Source: a virus. Taken from it: 23,702 nt of DNA. Below the pieces are notes generated by a model that was not told the DNA's origin, did no database searches, and was given only the letters and a program-made list of their open reading frames with translations. The position numbers and the translations under genes are program-made. The stretch is taken from positions 1-23,702 of IMG/VR virus record IMGVR_UViG_3300005253_000459. The stretch is one strand, 5' to 3'. This document shows positions 14,735-20,811 of this stretch, in pieces (within the stretch, counting starts at the first letter, position 1; each line of letters begins with the position of its first letter).

Positions 14735-14948
14735 TAATCTGGATTATACTAACACCATGTCTATGATTAGGCTCTGCATGGTCGAGGGTTCTAAAAGAAG
14801 TGAGCATACCCGTGAATGGTTGCAGGAACATATAAAGCACGCCAAGAGATACCATATTAACGTAACCGGTAGTCAAGAACACAAGCTGATTAAGTTAGAC
14901 CTGGCGTGCCAGTGCGGTGAGCATTATACTATTAAAATAAGCGAATAG
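14715..14948 (+). CDS. Hypothetical protein (77 aa)
   Basis: Overlaps the TerS-like gene by 20 nt. The product has a helical centre ('TREWLQEHIKHAKRYHI') and a C-terminal 'LDLACQCGEHYTIKIS' with a CxC pair. No family recognised. Small and Cys-containing like its neighbours; function unknown. Confidence 0.5.
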   Translation: MTEKTNNNLDYTNTMSMIRLCMVEGSKRSEHTREWLQEHIKHAKRYHINVTGSQEHKLIKLDLACQCGEHYTIKISE

Positions 14949-14961
14949 AAAGGTGGTAATG

Positions 14962-15324
14962 ATGGCGAAGTGTATTAAATGTGGAATAGAAATAAGCGGT
15001 AAAACATGGAGATGTAGGCCATGCGAGTTGGGTAACAAACCAACCCCACCCAAGCCAGACAAAGGGATTAAGGGGGTGTTGAAGAAGTTATTTTGTGTTA
15101 ACTGTGATTCACACCATAATCAAATATGCGACAGTGATGAGATTTGTGGTTTCTCCAAAGAATATATAGACAAAGCCCAAGCCGACATAATGGCTATGGC
15201 GTTGCCTGTGCTTGAGGGTGCTGTTGAACTTTATGATGATAGGGTAGATTTAGCCAACGCCTTTGTTGACGGCTTTAATGAGGCTGTAACTAAAACCAGA
15301 CAATGCCTTGAGGGGAAGGGTTAA
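14962..15324 (+). CDS. Zinc-ribbon hypothetical protein (120 aa)
   Basis: I chose the ATG at 14962 because AAAGGTGGT (14949-14957) serves as its RBS; GTG 14953 lies within that RBS. The N-terminal ribbon is 'CIKCG' and 'CRPC', and a second Cys set ('FCVNCDSHHNQICDSDEICG') lies at about 45-63, so two metal sites are possible. The last 55 residues are an acidic amphipathic helix region. Coupled to the next gene (TAATG). Function unknown. Confidence 0.58.
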   Translation: MAKCIKCGIEISGKTWRCRPCELGNKPTPPKPDKGIKGVLKKLFCVNCDSHHNQICDSDEICGFSKEYIDKAQADIMAMALPVLEGAVELYDDRVDLANAFVDGFNEAVTKTRQCLEGKG

Positions 15325-15662
15325 TGAAAAACCTAAATAGCTTAAACCATTCACGCGGTTCGTTGCATGGTCAACGGGGCGATGAACACAACGGGGTATT
15401 TAATATCAAGATTGACGGGAAGGCTTATACCATTGTGGCCAGTAACGGTGGTGAGTGGGAACACGTATCGGTATCAAACAAGAAGCACGTACCAAGCTGG
15501 CGTATCATGTGCAGGGTCAAGGATATGTTCTTTGAATCTGATGAAGTAGTTATGCAATTGCATCCAGCCAAAAGGAATTACGTTAATATCCACGAGAATT
15601 GCCTGCACCTATGGCGTCCACTTGCAGCCGGCATACCCGTACCACCAGCAATATTCGTATAG
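15324..15662 (+). CDS. DUF7694-like phage protein
   Basis: GAGGGGAAGGG precedes the ATG, which overlaps the previous stop. The pattern 'GGEWEHVSVS', 'PSWRIMCRVKDMFFESDEVV', 'QLHPAKRNYVNIHENCLHLW' and a final proline-rich 'GIPVPPAIFV' is characteristic of small phage proteins grouped as DUF7694. These are common in phage early or accessory regions; no molecular function is established. Length (112 aa) is normal. Confidence 0.72.
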   Translation: MKNLNSLNHSRGSLHGQRGDEHNGVFNIKIDGKAYTIVASNGGEWEHVSVSNKKHVPSWRIMCRVKDMFFESDEVVMQLHPAKRNYVNIHENCLHLWRPLAAGIPVPPAIFV

Positions 15663-15675
15663 AAGGGGGCGATAT

Positions 15676-15870
15676 ATGATTACAGTAACAAGGAATCCAG
15701 ATAAAGGCACAGGGATGGCGGTATGCCGTATGTGTGATTATGGGAAGCCCAGGGTATATTATTATACAATCTATGTTAGCAGAAAAGATGCCTCAATTAA
15801 CGGGCTTTATCTATGCGGGACTTGTTTAAGAAAATTACGTAGAAAACTTAACGCTATGGCTATCAGATAG
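15676..15870 (+). CDS. Zinc-finger mini-protein (64 aa)
   Basis: The ATG at 15676 has AGAAGGGGGCG upstream; the longer frame from 15622 overlaps the DUF7694 gene and lacks an RBS. The protein has 'CRMCDYG' and 'CGTCLRKLRRKL', giving a four-Cys site with a basic C-terminal helix, consistent with nucleic-acid binding. Function unknown. Confidence 0.58.
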   Translation: MITVTRNPDKGTGMAVCRMCDYGKPRVYYYTIYVSRKDASINGLYLCGTCLRKLRRKLNAMAIR

Positions 15871-15885
15871 AAAGGATGGGGGACG

Positions 15886-16074
15886 ATGGATAGACAATTT
15901 CATTATAGAACCTTTTACGATGATGAATTTAGACTTGGGGCAAAAAGAGCATGGCAGAAGTTAGAATATCACATTGAGGAATTATCCGAGTATTTGAACG
16001 ATGTCAGATATACTATTGTACACGAATGTTCAAACTGCAATAAGATTAAAGTACTTTTGCATTATATAGTATAG
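15886..16074 (+). CDS. Hypothetical small protein (62 aa)
   Basis: AAAGGATGGGGG precedes the ATG. The product is aromatic and helical ('RAWQKLEYHIEELSEYLND') and has a single 'CSNC' pair near residue 48-51, so it may dimerise around a metal or be a degenerate ribbon. No family recognised. Confidence 0.5.
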   Translation: MDRQFHYRTFYDDEFRLGAKRAWQKLEYHIEELSEYLNDVRYTIVHECSNCNKIKVLLHYIV

Positions 16075-16086
16075 AAAGGAAACCCA

Positions 16087-16206
16087 ATGACCGACAAAAA
16101 AGCTGACATACCCGCTGACAAGTATTGCCCACGATGTAGCGTTGACTACACCAAGACTACGTTATTAAAATGCCCGCGGTGTAGGTATAAGCTGGAAGAA
16201 GTATAA
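16087..16206 (+). CDS. Zinc-ribbon mini-protein (39 aa)
   Basis: Starts at ATG 16087 after AAAGGAAACCCA. It encodes little more than a four-Cys ribbon: 'YCPRCSVDY' and 'KCPRCRYKLEEV'. The stop overlaps the TerL start (TAATG at 16204-16208), so it is translationally coupled to the large terminase and may assist it or another packaging factor. Confidence 0.55.
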   Translation: MTDKKADIPADKYCPRCSVDYTKTTLLKCPRCRYKLEEV

Positions 16207-17750
16207 TGCTCAAGGCTAAAAACGTCAAGACCTACGAAGGCTTAACCAATTCATTACGTTATATTCAAAGGCTATTATATATCCGTAACAAGACGGGTAT
16301 CATCAGGCCGTTCTACCTGAACCGATTACAAGTACTTTATTACCGGTTGAAGCAGATAGCTATCAAGGCAGGTAAAAAGGCCAGGTTCTTGGTTCTAAAG
16401 TTCCGGCGCGGGGGCATCACTACGTTTGAACAGGGCTTAAGTTTTCATCTGGCTGCTACCGTGCATAACCAAGAGTTGGTTACCCTGGCACATGATAAAG
16501 AAAGCACCGAGAAGATATTCAGAATATCGCAGTTGTTTTACCGTAAGCTACCAGAAGAAATCCAGCCGGAACGATTCACCGAGCATAAGCAGGAATTAAA
16601 CTTCCCGTTACTCAATTCATTATTCTACATAGGCACGGCCGGTAATAAGAGTTTTGGTCGAGGCCAGACTATTCAGCGTGCGCATGGCAGCGAGGTTGCC
16701 AGGTGGCGCGGTAGCAACCAGGATATTAATGATTTGATAATAGGCTTGACCGAGGCAGCAAGTCACGGTGAAGTAGTATTAGAAACCACACCCAAAGGCG
16801 TGGGCGGGTGGTTTCACCAGACCTGGGAAGAAGCAAAAAAGGGTGGCAACGATTGGACACCGATATTCCTGCCCTGGTTCTTAGACCCGCTTAACATGAT
16901 ACCGCTATTGCCTAAAGAGGAAATGATTGCTAATGAAGGCGAACAGGCATTCATGGCTATGGTTAAACGAGATTGGAAGATGGACATATACGCCGAGCAG
17001 ATTAAATGGCGCAGGGATAAGCAGCATGGGCTTAAGGGTTTATTCCCACAAGAGTATCCAGAGGACGATGTAACCGCGTTCCTGGTTACCGGTATAAACT
17101 TCTTTGACGTAACCAAGGCCAGGGATTTGGTAAAACGATGTAAACGGCCTATCGAGGTTAGAGACGGTGGCCACACAGTCATTTGGAAGCGACCAGAGGC
17201 CGGCCACCGGTACGTTGCCGGCGGGGACGTAGGTGAAGGTCTACCCCATTCAGATTATTCCGGCACGGGCATCCTGGACGCAGTAACTTGTGAGCAGGTG
17301 GCCTGTCTACATGGCCGGTGGAAGCCGGAAGTGTATGCCAATAAATCTGTTAAGCTATGTGAGGAATACAACCGTGCCTTATTCGGTATCGAGGCTAACA
17401 ACCATGGGCATAGCGCATTGAACACGGCCAAAAATACTTTACACTACACCAGACTTTACTATCATAGTGATTATGACCAGGACGGCAAAGTCAAATCTAA
17501 ATTGGGCTATCAGACTACGGTCAAGACCAGGCCTATTCTACTTGACGATTTATCAACCGCATTGGATGATGGCCACATGATAATAAACGATACGGGTTTC
17601 CTAAGTGAGTGTTTAACCTTTCAAGATAACGGTTCAGGCAAATACGAAGCCATGGAAGGCTACCACGATGACCGGATATTCATGTGGGGTATTGCCTGGC
17701 AGCTACGCAAGCAAAGGTTCGGCGCAGAGCCGAGGGTGAGCATGGTATGA
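16206..17750 (+). CDS. Terminase large subunit (TerL)
   Basis: ATP-driven DNA packaging motor and genome-cutting nuclease. The ATPase half has a degenerate Walker A 'KFRRGGITT' (65-73) where most relatives have a GKT/S-type end, then 'LAHDKESTEKIF', 'NKSFGRGQTIQRAHGSEVARW' split around the Walker-B-like region, and coupling motif 'VVLETTPKGV'. The RNase-H-like nuclease half has 'YVAGGDVGEG' (about 337-346), 'GIEANNHGHS' (about 398) and 'YHDDRIFMWGIAW' (about 485-497), the three acidic positions expected. 514 aa is a normal length. It is coupled to the ribbon gene upstream. The nuclease half resembles the Terminase_6C type. Confidence 0.9.
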   Translation: MLKAKNVKTYEGLTNSLRYIQRLLYIRNKTGIIRPFYLNRLQVLYYRLKQIAIKAGKKARFLVLKFRRGGITTFEQGLSFHLAATVHNQELVTLAHDKESTEKIFRISQLFYRKLPEEIQPERFTEHKQELNFPLLNSLFYIGTAGNKSFGRGQTIQRAHGSEVARWRGSNQDINDLIIGLTEAASHGEVVLETTPKGVGGWFHQTWEEAKKGGNDWTPIFLPWFLDPLNMIPLLPKEEMIANEGEQAFMAMVKRDWKMDIYAEQIKWRRDKQHGLKGLFPQEYPEDDVTAFLVTGINFFDVTKARDLVKRCKRPIEVRDGGHTVIWKRPEAGHRYVAGGDVGEGLPHSDYSGTGILDAVTCEQVACLHGRWKPEVYANKSVKLCEEYNRALFGIEANNHGHSALNTAKNTLHYTRLYYHSDYDQDGKVKSKLGYQTTVKTRPILLDDLSTALDDGHMIINDTGFLSECLTFQDNGSGKYEAMEGYHDDRIFMWGIAWQLRKQRFGAEPRVSMV

Positions 17751-17794
17751 AGAATCATAAGCCGAGAATAAAATTGAAAGTAAAACCTAAATAA
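17747..17794 (+). CDS. Possible 15-residue basic ORF coupled to TerL
   Basis: ATG inside the TerL stop (ATGA) opens a 15-codon frame encoding a highly basic peptide (MKNHKPRIKLKVKPK). It ends just before the RBS of the next gene. Support is only the overlap and location. Confidence 0.2.
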   Translation: MKNHKPRIKLKVKPK

Positions 17795-17808
17795 AGGAAG
17801 GGGAATAT

Positions 17809-18051
17809 ATGTTAAGAAAGTTAATGATGAGATTAGGTGAATATGAACCATTTCCGTGTTATAGATTAACTAAGAGTAGGTTTGCTTTTATTGAAAGAAT
17901 CAGATGGTTTTTTATTAAGCCTTTTTGTATAAGGGTTAATAAGGCATGGAATATTTCTATATACGATTGTTGGTATATAAGAAAATGTAAACAGACAAAA
18001 GGTTGCTTTGGGGGTAAAGCAAATAATATCCCTAAGTGGAGAGGTCGTTAA
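17809..18051 (+). CDS. Hypothetical basic aromatic protein (80 aa)
   Basis: AAAGGAAGGGG precedes the ATG. The product is rich in Arg, Lys, Phe and Trp ('FAFIERIRWFFIKPF', 'DCWYIRKCKQTKGC'), with five Cys but no regular CxxC. The hydrophobic patch is too interrupted by Arg/Lys for a clear membrane segment. The stop overlaps the next start (TAATG). Unknown function. Confidence 0.5.
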   Translation: MLRKLMMRLGEYEPFPCYRLTKSRFAFIERIRWFFIKPFCIRVNKAWNISIYDCWYIRKCKQTKGCFGGKANNIPKWRGR

Positions 18052-18260
18052 TGAGTTTAGCATACGGCCACATCAGGATTGATTACGAACCGCATCCAGG
18101 GTCTACTATCCAGAACGTTTGTAACGAGGTCACCGCGCTATCAAAGAAGAAGAACGTTGTCGTTGAGTTTGTGCTTAATGGTGTACGGTTGAAGGCATAC
18201 CCGATTACAGAACCAAGTGACCTAATGGATAAGTACCATGAAGAAATTGAAGATAACTGA
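18051..18260 (+). CDS. Hypothetical protein (69 aa)
   Basis: The ATG at 18051 overlaps the previous stop and has GGAGAGG upstream. The pattern of a helix ('TIQNVCNEVTALSKK') then strands ('VVVEFVLNGVRLKAYP') and a C-terminal 'DLMDKYHEEIEDN' resembles small phage proteins of unknown function with a conserved 'F-x-x-N-G-V' core. It overlaps the sigma gene by 23 nt. Confidence 0.55.
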   Translation: MSLAYGHIRIDYEPHPGSTIQNVCNEVTALSKKKNVVVEFVLNGVRLKAYPITEPSDLMDKYHEEIEDN

Positions 18261-18777
18261 TTACCTTGGCCTGGTGAAGTATCACGCAGGCAGATTATTC
18301 CGGCGTACCCCAGCCAACGTTGCCTATGATGATTTGTTCGCAGCCGGACTTGTTGGCCTGAACGATGCTATAAAGAAATACGATGTTAAGAAGAACGATA
18401 ACTTTAAGGCGTATGCTACCGTAAGGATTTGTGGTGCTATGATTGATGAGATGCGGGAAATGTCTTGGCTGACAAGATGGTATAGTGATAAGCATAAAAA
18501 GACAGGTTTCGCTGTTAGGGAAATGCTTACTTATAGCATGGTGTTTGAAAATCCGGTATCGGTAACTAAGCAAGGATATATGTTAGGCTTGTCGGCTGAC
18601 CTTGAGAGGTCGTTTAATAAGTTAAGTATGAGAGAAAGAACTATCTTACGGATGTATTACCATGATGGAATTATTATGAAAGATATTGCTAAACTATTTG
18701 GTATAACCGAGGCAGCGATAAGCCAGGCTCATAAACGGGCTGTTGGAAGCCTTAAACTAATGATGCGTGCGGGGTAA
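18238..18777 (+). CDS. Phage-encoded sigma-70 family factor (FliA/SigB-like)
   Basis: Directs RNA polymerase to selected promoters. Region 2: 'YDDLFAAGLVGLNDAIKKYD' (25-44), 'FKAYATVRICGAMIDEMRE' and 'MSWLTRW' (to about 81), the RIRGAMLDELR-type signature of FliA/WhiG/SigB factors. Region 4: 'LSMRERTILRMYYHDG' and 'MKDIAKLFGITEAAISQAHK' (about 127-170), a complete HTH. The region between is short and region 3 appears reduced. At 179 aa it is shorter than FliA (about 240 aa). Its place between TerL and the structural genes fits late-gene control, possibly of the portal region. No anti-sigma gene is seen. Confidence 0.82.
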   Translation: MKKLKITDYLGLVKYHAGRLFRRTPANVAYDDLFAAGLVGLNDAIKKYDVKKNDNFKAYATVRICGAMIDEMREMSWLTRWYSDKHKKTGFAVREMLTYSMVFENPVSVTKQGYMLGLSADLERSFNKLSMRERTILRMYYHDGIIMKDIAKLFGITEAAISQAHKRAVGSLKLMMRAG

Positions 18778-18778
18778 C

Positions 18779-18961
18779 GTGGCGAAGCGAAGAAAGAAAT
18801 GCAGAAAGCGCAATAGGCATAAGGAATACTTAATCGTGTGTGTCGAATGCGGTTCGGGCTTTTCTTTTTCAAGTAAGAAAAAGAAGAATTGGCTTTGTTC
18901 GTTTTGTGAAATAACGAGTGGTGGTAATAAACCGCCACCAGGAATAGGAATAAGGGGGTGA
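18779..18961 (+). CDS. Basic zinc-motif mini-protein (60 aa)
   Basis: Starts at GTG 18779, one base after the sigma stop; ATG 18767 in the same frame is an alternative with an 11-nt overlap. The protein has a very basic start (AKRRKKCRKRNRHKE), then 'CVECGSGFSFSSKKKKNWLC' with 'CSFC' following, a two-pair Cys ribbon, and a Gly/Pro tail. Likely a nucleic-acid-binding ribbon; function unknown. Confidence 0.5.
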   Translation: MAKRRKKCRKRNRHKEYLIVCVECGSGFSFSSKKKKNWLCSFCEITSGGNKPPPGIGIRG

Positions 18962-18970
18962 TTAAGTAAA

Positions 18971-19393
18971 ATGAAAAGGCTATTAGTATTATGTTTGTTA
19001 ATGGTATTCGTGTCTTGCGGTTGTACTAACGTATGGCGTGGCTTCTGGAATGAAATGACCGGTAAGGAGTCAGCCAGCACTAAAGCAGCCGAGGAAATAG
19101 CTGATACCGGCAAGGAAATTGCCGACAGTTATAATGAGGATGGCAAAATTGATTTTGCCAAGGTGCTTGAATTGGTCAATGAGGTTAAGTCCTTTGCGGA
19201 TGAAACCAAGAAGGAAAAAGAGGAAGCACCTACCACGGCAGGGTTGCTTGGTAGTATGTTGGCAATCGGTGTAGGCTCATATCTTGGTACACGTAAGATT
19301 CGTAAGTCACCGGCTGGTGCAGCGATTTATAAAGTGTTGATGTTTATACCAAAGCTGGTCGGGCTGGTCGAGGATATTAAGAAGAAGACATAA
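18971..19393 (+). CDS. Phage lipoprotein with second hydrophobic segment
   Basis: GGGGGTGATTAAG precedes the ATG. The N-terminus is a lipoprotein signal, 'MKRLLVLCLLMVFVSCGC', with lipid attachment at Cys16 or Cys18. A charged helical region (about 25-85) follows, then a Gly-rich hydrophobic segment 'TTAGLLGSMLAIGVGSYLGT' (about 87-106) and a basic C-terminus with a short amphipathic helix. Lipoproteins in tailed phages can serve as outer spanins, superinfection exclusion factors or host-envelope modifiers. The adjacent two-helix membrane gene at 19789 supports an envelope or lysis role. Which one cannot be decided. Confidence 0.68.
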   Translation: MKRLLVLCLLMVFVSCGCTNVWRGFWNEMTGKESASTKAAEEIADTGKEIADSYNEDGKIDFAKVLELVNEVKSFADETKKEKEEAPTTAGLLGSMLAIGVGSYLGTRKIRKSPAGAAIYKVLMFIPKLVGLVEDIKKKT

Positions 19394-19425
19394 CGTTATG
19401 TCCGGTCGGCATAGGCTGGCCGGAC
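19389..19425 (+). other. Palindrome plus stable stem-loop after lipoprotein gene
   Basis: A 12-bp perfect palindrome CATAACGTTATG (19389-19400) contains the lipoprotein stop codon. It is followed at once by an 11-bp stem with loop ATAG (19400-19425; GTCCGG pairs CCGGAC, with two G-U pairs inside). The downstream sequence is GTATTATAAT, not a T-run, so a classical terminator is unlikely. It may be an attenuator, an RNase site or a 3'-end stabiliser. Confidence 0.5.
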
Positions 19426-19459
19426 GGTATTATAATCGGTAAGGAAGGAAGGCACGATA

Positions 19460-19759
19460 ATGAGGATGTTAAAATTTAAGGACGAAGAGGGCAGTGTTAT
19501 CACTTCTGGTATTGTCACTTTGGTTAATTGGACTATGATGCCAGACGGTAATACTTATATATATGTGTGGTGTAGGCACTGGGAAGTAGTAACTGACAAG
19601 ATGATGCCACTTGATAATTTTCGTTCTTCTGAACATTGGCAACTGGCCGGATTGGTTAATGGGAATATTATGTTGTTTCTCCCTGGTTGTCAGGTCAAAG
19701 CGTGGGCTTATTCTGAAAACAAACCCAAAAGCCCTAACTGCTATGAGTTAAAACTATGA
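19460..19759 (+). CDS. Hypothetical protein (99 aa)
   Basis: AAGGAAGGAAGG precedes the ATG. The product is Trp/Met-rich and beta-prone ('YIYVWCRHWEVVTDK', 'NGNIMLFLPGCQVKAW') and ends with 'CYELKL'. No signal peptide, membrane helix or known domain. It lies between the lipoprotein and membrane genes. Function unknown. Confidence 0.55.
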   Translation: MRMLKFKDEEGSVITSGIVTLVNWTMMPDGNTYIYVWCRHWEVVTDKMMPLDNFRSSEHWQLAGLVNGNIMLFLPGCQVKAWAYSENKPKSPNCYELKL

Positions 19760-19788
19760 TACGCATTTTTAGGTAGGAAGGAAGGCTT

Positions 19789-20037
19789 ATGTCGAGAGTT
19801 AAGATAGAAATAATACGATTGATAATATTGGTTTTAATAATACCTGTTTTAATCTTCGGGACATGGTTACTTAAAAGGTGGGTCGGTTTTGAATGGGCAG
19901 TGTTACTATGGCTAATAGGAATACATCTGTCTATCTGGGAGTCTAAACAATATGAAAACAGAAGGAAGGCAATTACTGGTCAATCATTCAATGGTAATAG
20001 AGAGAGGCTTATCGAAAAGATATTAACCAGGAAATAA
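19789..20037 (+). CDS. Two-helix small membrane protein, holin candidate
   Basis: AGGAAGGAAGG precedes the ATG. Two hydrophobic segments are visible: 'IIRLIILVLIIPVLIFGTWL' (about 8-27) and 'WAVLLWLIGIHLSIW' (about 36-50), with a charged C-terminal tail 'NRERLIEKILTRK'. Small size, two helices and a basic cytoplasmic tail match class II holins, but no endolysin gene is adjacent within the window. Other small membrane roles (exclusion, inner spanin) are possible. Confidence 0.55.
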   Translation: MSRVKIEIIRLIILVLIIPVLIFGTWLLKRWVGFEWAVLLWLIGIHLSIWESKQYENRRKAITGQSFNGNRERLIEKILTRK

Positions 20038-20051
20038 GGAAGGAAGGGCTT

Positions 20052-20342
20052 ATGCCGGAAGAAGTTAAAGGAATCCCACCCACACAACTAACTGCCGTAT
20101 GGGCGAAGAGTTTAATTGGTCGAAGGATTCTTGCTAAACTTAGTCCCAAAAGAAATATTTTATATGAAACTAAAATCGTTGAAGTTTCACCAGCCGATAA
20201 ACATGTAAAGCTGGAACGGTTAGACGAAGGAGATAAAGGCACAGAATGGTTTGATATTAACAGGGTAGAAGTATATGAACTATTAGGTGACCTGCCTAAA
20301 CCACCAGCAACACCTACGCCGACCGAAGGTAAAAAGCCATGA
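20052..20342 (+). CDS. Hypothetical protein (96 aa), SH3-like barrel possible
   Basis: AAGGAAGGAAGGG precedes the ATG. The core alternates strands: 'GRRILAKLSPKRNILYETKI', 'KHVKLERLDEG' and 'TEWFDINRVEVYELLG', reminiscent of a small beta barrel. A Pro/Thr tail (KPPATPTPTEGKKP) ends the protein. Its stop overlaps the next gene by ATGA. Function unknown. Confidence 0.55.
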   Translation: MPEEVKGIPPTQLTAVWAKSLIGRRILAKLSPKRNILYETKIVEVSPADKHVKLERLDEGDKGTEWFDINRVEVYELLGDLPKPPATPTPTEGKKP

Positions 20343-20536
20343 CAAATCCTAAAGTGAGTGAGCAGGAAAAACTGATTATTGCCTTGACGAAATATGTGCA
20401 GGAAGAAATCAAAAGGCTGATGGCTAAAGGACACTACGGCAAGTTGATAATAGAATTCCAGGCTGGTAATGTTCCTTTTGTCAGGTCGGAAGATGTTAAG
20501 TCGGCCAGAGAAATCGTTAAACAGTATTACCCATAG
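20339..20536 (+). CDS. Hypothetical protein (65 aa), weakly DUF2292-like
   Basis: Starts within the previous stop (ATGA) with GAAGG upstream. A helix ('IIALTKYVQEEIKRLMAKG') precedes 'HYGKLIIEFQAGNVPFV', which resembles the 'YG-x-x-x-I-x-x-Q-x-G-x-V' core of DUF2292 proteins, and a short helix 'DVKSAREIVKQYYP' ends it. Function unknown. It is the last gene before the 20.5-20.8 kb gap. Confidence 0.5.
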   Translation: MTNPKVSEQEKLIIALTKYVQEEIKRLMAKGHYGKLIIEFQAGNVPFVRSEDVKSAREIVKQYYP

Positions 20537-20566
20537 AATTATTTCTTCACATATTTTCTTTTTTCC

Positions 20567-20594
20567 TTGACAGGACGTAAGCTACGACCATAAT
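20567..20594 (+). promoter_or_regulatory. Putative promoter P3 of intergenic RNA
   Basis: Perfect TTGACA (20567-20572) and CATAAT (20589-20594, 5 of 6 consensus) with a 16-bp spacer. The upstream and spacer bases (TTTCCTTGACAGGACGTAAGC) match the pattern in promoters P1 and P2. The spacer contains a CGTA-AGC-TACG inverted repeat. Transcription would start near 20601. Confidence 0.65.
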
Positions 20595-20600
20595 TAAATT

Positions 20601-20806
20601 ATATGACATTAGCCCTTTACTTAAAGTTTGGGGTTTGTATAGGTTTCGGTCGCTGAACCCTTAATCAGCGACTAACATAATTATATATAAAGGTTATATG
20701 ACGTAAAGATAGTTGCCGATAGAATAGTAAGACCAATCACGCGGATAGCGGGAACACCGAGCCGAGTGACTAATACCATAACGGTATTTGTTGCTTGGCT
20801 TTTTTT
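20601..20806 (+). ncRNA. Candidate small non-coding RNA or portal leader (~205 nt)
   Basis: No convincing gene lies in this stretch; it runs from the predicted start of promoter P3 to a strong intrinsic terminator. Visible structure: an 8-bp perfect hairpin GTCGCTGA / TCAGCGAC (20649-20656 with 20665-20672), whose loop ACCC could pair with GGGT at 20631-20634 as a pseudoknot. The terminator hairpin ends it. The segment repeats part of its own upstream sequence (CGAC..CATAATTA..TTATATGAC). I recognise no tRNA, tmRNA, 6S or known riboswitch. It could be a trans-acting phage sRNA or an attenuating leader for the portal gene. The start coordinate is approximate. Confidence 0.55.
20760..20806 (+). 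terminator. Strong Rho-independent terminator
   Basis: AGCCGAG (20760-20766) pairs with CTTGGCT (20794-20800), continued by TGAC with GTTG, one T-T mismatch, and AATACC with GGTATT around loop ATAAC (20778-20782): 17 pairs in all including three G-U pairs. Seven Ts (20800-20806) follow. It ends 6 nt before the portal ATG, so transcription entering from upstream must read through to express the portal. Confidence 0.8.
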
Positions 20807-20811
20807 ATTAT

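Noticed and set aside
19071-19190. EF-hand-like 'NEDGKIDFAKVLEL' in the lipoprotein
   Set aside because: The first loop ligand is not Asp and the 12th is not Glu/Asp, so calcium binding is not supported.
20009-20434. Antisense frame of 141 codons opposite 20052-20434
   Set aside because: No RBS and typical shadow composition; the + strand genes there have strong RBS and coupling.
20601-20806. tRNA or tmRNA in the portal leader
   Set aside because: No T-arm consensus (GGTTCRA), no acceptor stem pairing and no CCA end; structure is a terminator hairpin plus simple stem-loops.
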